Assembly: GCA_028551475.1 (NCBI GenBank)
Contig: CM052356.1
Location: 12,427,884-12,491,883 of the forward strand
Length of the DNA stretch: 64,000 nt
From: Casuarina equisetifolia
Lineage: Eukaryota; Streptophyta; Magnoliopsida; Fagales; Casuarinaceae
Direction of reading: 5' to 3'
Positions within the stretch are counted from its first letter, which is position 1; every line of letters starts with the position of its first letter. Positions 59,746 to 64,000 of the stretch are shown here, piece by piece. Below the pieces are notes generated by a model that was not told where the DNA came from, did not search any database, and worked only from the letters and a program-made list of their open reading frames with translations. The position numbers were made by a program, and so were the translations under genes.

Positions 59746-61563
59746 TGTTTGGTGAAATTCTACTTGCAAGTATACATATTGAACAAATAATATAAGGATA
59801 AGTAAAGATATCATCTCATAGAAACTAATGCTTAATGAACTAACTAATTACTAATGGTGAATAGTTCCTAGAGCTTATCTAGCAAATTGAAATGGTAAAA
59901 CATTGATTATACAACTAAATTTAACCTAAACTTGATTAACAAAATATGTTAGAGCATCTGATTTCACCTAACTATTAGGTATGAATGTCAATCATTTATA
60001 CTTGTAAGATTTATTCTATTCATGTGATGATGGAATTTCCTAATTTATTCTCTATCCTATGTCTATGTATAACGAATCTACTTAATTCATTAACTCATTG
60101 TATTTCTACCCATGAATTCAATGAACTAAGTACATTAAGATATGTGAATATTCTAATTTACACCTAAAGCCACACAAATCATATGGTGTAGTTCTATCTA
60201 TATTAATCTATGGTTGTGTTTTTTTTTATTTTTAATGTAAGTTGCATTAATAGAAATTAATATACAAAAGCACAAGGGCATACCCTAATATTACAACAAT
60301 TTTCAAAAATGAACTAAGAGTAAGAAAAAATAGAGGTTGGAAGCCTTCAGATCTCACTCAAAAATACATTACCTTGTGAGGGTTTGATATTGTGAAGCAG
60401 AAAAGCTCTCCCTCGTACAATTTTCCTTACTTTAGCCAACAAGATTGGAATGTCAACTAATGTATTTTCAAATCTTCTTCTATGGTTGCATATTACATTA
60501 AGCAACTACATGTCATTTCTTGTTGGTCTGTAACATGCAAATCAAATCATTGAAGTGATAGTTACTCATTTAAATATATTAAACATAGTAATATGCAACA
60601 TTACACAAACAAAACATTTTTGCATAACATCATAATTATACCATTCATACATTATAATCAAGTTCCATCGTAGCTCTAACACAATAAACTAAAACATCAT
60701 ATTAACATGAATAGAAATAGTGCAAGAAATTGAACAAAGTATTCTTAAAATTAAAAACATCAAAGTTGTCACCAAAGTGTCTTCAGTTTAGAGAAAGTTT
60801 GGACAAATTTGCACATAAGATGAAGGAAAAAAGGCTATTTGGAAAATGGGAAGAAAATGAGCCGAAACACACTTTCATGCACCATCATCACATGCCGTCG
60901 GCGTTCTTCCCAAAATCCACCAGAAATTGTTGAAGAGGATGTATGGAGTGCCGACCAGCCGAGAAATCCTTCAAATCCACTCTAGAAATGCATAAATCTG
61001 ATGAAAGACAATCAGACAGTGTTCACCGTTCTTTGCTGGAAACTATCGCGAAACCTCATGCAACTGCCACAAATCGACTGGAAATTGCAAATGGAGGTTG
61101 GATCCGTTCTTTTCTCACCAGAAAACATCCATAAATGGCCGAAAAAAGTGTCTTAAGTGCCAGAAGTGGGTCGACGCCAGAGATTGAAGGGTGGACGATC
61201 GACATTCGCATAACCGTCACTCCTTTATGAGACCCACGTTGTCGCGTGTGGTCCCTAAGCTTCCAACAACGCCTTCACTCCGGTGATACTCTGATGATGC
61301 GTTGCCCGACAATACCCACTTTTCAATCCCCGTTCGTGATTTTCTAGACAATAGCCTACTTGCTCTTTTTCCCTTTTCTTTTCTTTACTTTTTCATCTCA
61401 GGTGTGAAACCTTCTCTTTTCTTTTACTTTTTCTCTTTATTTTGCTTTACTTCTTTCTTTTTGGGTTTGTTACCTAAAACAACACAAGTTACATAATTTA
61501 ATAAAAATTATATTAAATATTACCTAAAATAATAATAAGAACTCTATAAAATATAGAGTTTTA
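59746..61563 (-). repeat. 5' LTR of the gypsy element, with LINE-like insertion
   Basis: Starts (plus strand) TGTTTGGTGAAATTC. Length is 1818 bp, or 1546 bp without the insertion and its duplicated target. The outer end is slightly eroded (GAGTTTTA instead of GAGTTATCA). It carries the undisturbed AAACC site at 61407-61411. Confidence 0.85.
60217..60478 (-). mobile_element. LINE-like 3' tail insertion
   Basis: A 262-bp block missing from the two sister LTRs, flanked by 10-bp direct repeats TCTATGGTTG (60207-60216 and 60479-60488). On the minus strand it ends in an A-rich tail (AAAAATAAAAAAAA) after a TTTGTATATTAATTTCTATT segment, as expected for target-primed insertion of a 5'-truncated LINE. 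The upstream part can be read as a short C-terminal peptide ending in FLSEI and a stop. Confidence 0.8.
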
Positions 61564-61568
61564 GTTGG

Positions 61569-62500
61569 AAAATGGGTTAGGCATTTCAATTGATGATCGA
61601 GCCAACAACATAAGAGGTAGAAAAGATTTTTTTAGTTCCAGCCATGACCACCTTGATGAAATGACAAGTTTTAAGGCAACAATGTAAGAAGCAGGTTGGT
61701 GGATTGATGAAAGGCAAAACTAGATTAGACATTTTATGGTTGGATTGCAAGAGTCATCAAGTTCGTGAGTGGTAGTGTGGCTATTTATGACCAAAATTGG
61801 CTTGGAAACATAGCAAATGCAACTGAATTTGCATTAGGGTGTCAAGGATCCATTTAGACTTCATAGTTCAACAAGAGATTATAGAGGCTTCATGAGACAA
61901 AGAGTTTGCCTAATCTTGGATGCAAATGAAGGTCACAAGGGAGTTAAATTCTTTAGCCGATCTATAGAAAAGTTGCATGATGTTCTTGTTCTTGGAAATC
62001 TCTCACCGATGGTGGCCAATTTATCAATTAGGGTCTTGGCTTTGTGCCAATACTCAATCATAAACCAATTCCCCTTGTGTACTGATTAAAGTTGCACTTG
62101 AATGGAGGTAGCATGAACCATTGGCTAAGTTTTATAGGATTTTGACAAATAATCCCACATGACCTTGGATGAGTTAGTACTAGTTAATTGAGTTACAATC
62201 TAGTTCATCCATGTTGCTAGGATCCAACCAAGGGCCATCTAGTCACAAGTTAACCAAGCTATGTAGGCCGTGTTTAGTTGTTTGATTGTCAATAGTTAGA
62301 AGGGTTTTGGCTAAGGCTAGTTTAAAGCCATTGACAAGGGAAACAAGTTGGTATGAAAGGAGGAAAGGAACTATACAAGATTTCAAGACCAAAAATTTGT
62401 GTTCTTGAACTGTTCCCTAATGGTTGAAAAGGGAACGGTTAGGGCTAAAGTTGGGTTAAAAGGATTTGTGTTAGGGGTAAAAGCTATAAGTTTGGTTGCA
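61569..62500 (-). pseudogene. Old copia gag relic, right half of a split element
   Basis: From about 62500 downward: NTNPFNPTLALTVPF, NFWS-like, then NTAYIAWLTCDQ-like and ALGWILATWMN, TNSSKVMWDYLSKSY, then KTLIDKLATIGE. These match the copia UBN2 Gag core in order, with many stops. The reading runs into the gypsy insertion point and resumes with protease/integrase at 48176. Confidence 0.75.
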
Positions 62501-63369
62501 AAGGAAAATAGGGAGGCCATAAGGAGGTTCTAATTGAGGACTTCTACCAAATGGCTAATTATTACAAAGTTAAAATGGAAAACTAGGATTGATCACTAGA
62601 AACCTAATAAGACGTCAAAGTAGAAGAATGAAGAACAACAAAATAATAAAAAATAAATGGCTTTGATTGTTTTCTGTGATGATAAAAAAAAAATGAAACC
62701 AACCTATATATGTACAATGGCTAAAGAATTAAATAATTACAAATTCAACAAATCAATCAAGGTTGGTGGCGATGGCAATTGTTACGAGAGGTTCGAAGGA
62801 TTCTATTTGTGGCACAATCATCACAATCGACAAGGCTAATGTGGCTATAAGGGCTTGCATACTTGTTGACACAAGTCTCACATGTTAGTGGCCTCAACAT
62901 CTGACTAAGATAAAGTGCATGTATTATACACATGTAAAAAGCACATGAGATGAGTCCTTTAACAATATAAATGACATCAAATATCAATGTTGCTTACATT
63001 ACAATAAAGAAATAATGGATCCCTTTTCATACATAGCAAGTTGGTTTAGAGAATATAGAGCAAAAATATACAAACATCTTAAAGCTACTACTTAACTTTA
63101 ATTCTGTTTAGTCATTGTTGACCTTTTGGTTGCCTAAAGTAACATTGAGTTGATGAGCAACTATTGCTATCTTGGGAACTTGATCACTGAAGGCATATGT
63201 CTGGCTTGAAATGACACAAAACACAAAGGGATATAGATGTCTTAAAGCCACATCTAAAAGTATAGAACTTAATACAAAGACAAGTTTTTAGAACCATATT
63301 CTTTTACAGAGTTTATGAATCGATATAAAACACGTTGAACTCAAAAAGGATGCTTGGATAAGGTAGTGT
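62501..63369. other. Unassigned
   Basis: No gene recognised. The first part may hold the leader of the split copia element, but no primer site or LTR was identified. Confidence 0.35.
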
Positions 63370-63766
63370 CCTTCCTTTATTGGTGCATTAAAGTTAAATG
63401 TAGATGAATCTAGTAAGTTGAGAAACAATACAATAGGAGAAATAGTAAGAGATATTAATGGCAATATCATTTGGGCATTTGCTAGCAAATTCAGTCAAGG
63501 AATTAGTTTCCACACCTAATAGAATCAGATTCTTTCTATTTGGTGAAATGCATGGTATAACAATGGAAACCTCCATAACACTTGGAGTATATGATACAAG
63601 AATGTGTAAGTTTGATGCTATTGCACACTACCATCTAACAAATATTCAGATAAGGGAATTTAGTTACTAACAAATTGGCAAATCATGGACACCAAGTTCA
63701 AAATGTGAAAATATTTGATCAATTAGGGTCCTTGCCAAGATCATGTACAAATGCTTTCAAGAATAA
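63370..63766 (+). pseudogene. RNase H-like (RVT_3) relic of a non-LTR element
   Basis: The frame at 63370-63519 reads PSFIGALKLNVDESSK, then GEIVRDINGNIIWAF, the typical start of the plant RNase H-like domain found at the end of L1-type ORF2 and in related host proteins (LNVDGSSKGNPG ... GVVRD..G). A stop follows. Further on, VTNKLANHGHQV at 63663-63700 matches the C-terminal AD-LANEG block. No RT motif is seen to the left, so this is an isolated fragment. Confidence 0.6.
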
Positions 63767-64000
63767 TTAGTTAAGTCTAAATAACTATAGGCTTCCATAA
63801 CGTTAAACTTACATGTTACCCATTGTAATATTCTATCTTGTTTTGGATGTTTTTAATGGCATTGATTGTACTTATCACAAGAGTGTATTTTGTAAAAGTC
63901 AAGTTTATGCCCTCCCCTTCGTATTCAGACAAGGTATAGTTGTTATATTCTACCTTGTTATTATTAATTAAGTTTGTCAAGGTACTACTACTATTTTAAA
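63767..64000. other. Window end, nothing recognised
   Basis: AT-rich, no supportable feature. Confidence 0.4.

Larger units (their letters stand above)
48177..61563 (-). mobile_element. Non-autonomous Athila-like gypsy element with three later insertions
   Basis: Complete minus-strand element of 13.4 kb, about 6 kb of it added later. The 3' LTR is 48177-49621 plus 55379-55556, the 5' LTR 59746-61563, the primer site 59740-59722 and the polypurine tract 55570-55557. GTTGG occurs at 48172-48176 and 61564-61568, a perfect 5-bp target duplication. The only coding sequence is part of Gag up to the protease border; there is no protease, RT, RNase H or integrase, so it moved using proteins of a relative. 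The LTRs differ by roughly 12-15 percent by eye, so it is old. Confidence 0.85.

Overview
This is nuclear DNA from a flowering plant, most likely a eudicot. It is AT-rich, its genes carry introns, and it holds plant-type retrotransposons (Ty1/copia and Ty3/gypsy, with tRNA-Met-like and tRNA-Asp-like primer sites), tRNA-derived SINE pieces and LINE pieces. I cannot name the species from sequence alone. There are only three host genes, and most of the rest is transposable-element debris of very different ages.

Host genes. (1) 3360-4406 (+) is an apparently intact three-exon xyloglucan endotransglucosylase/hydrolase (XTH). A decayed XTH fragment lies just upstream at 2905-3021. (2) 12437-16041 (+) is a six-exon type-B response regulator, with a receiver domain followed by a GARP DNA-binding domain. 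Its receiver has lost the phospho-accepting aspartate. (3) 35378-34308 (-) is a second XTH with the same exon 2 and exon 3 lengths as the first, broken by an in-frame stop at the start of its C-terminal domain. The two XTH loci and the fragment look like the remains of an XTH cluster, now about 30 kb apart.

Layout. 0-9 kb: XTH locus, a copia gag relic, and a 655-bp element with about 130-bp terminal inverted repeats (4694-5348). 9-10.5 kb: copia integrase relic (-). 12.4-16 kb: response regulator. 17-20 kb: gypsy RT/RNase H relic (-), an unusual inverted/direct duplication, and a one-armed relative of the 655-bp element. 20-24 kb: mostly unassigned. 25.5-33 kb: copia RT relic (+), cut by the 5' LTR of an Athila-like gypsy element (26119 to about 32905, +) whose 3' LTR is missing and whose gag carries a SINE. 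34.3-35.4 kb: broken XTH. 36-38 kb: GC-richer duplicated sequence of unknown function. 38.9-43.7 kb: SIRE-like copia deletion derivative (-) with a hierarchical minisatellite in its LTR. 44.8-46.4 kb: solo gypsy LTR.

46.4-62.5 kb is a nested stack. An old copia element (-; integrase at 46404-48176, gag at 61569-62500) was split by a 13.4-kb non-autonomous gypsy element (48177-61563, target duplication GTTGG). That gypsy element was later hit three times: by a very young copia (49622-55373, target duplication AAACC), by a solo LTR (55690-56936, +) and by a 262-bp LINE-like tail (60217-60478). The paralogous LTR keeps the empty target site of the young copia.

I found no tRNA or rRNA genes, no CRISPR array and no prokaryotic-type operon. 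The most noteworthy observations are the degenerate receiver in the type-B regulator, the young copia with near-identical LTRs but four nonsense codons and a frameshift, the dated nesting order, and a template-switch-like duplication at 18129-18340.
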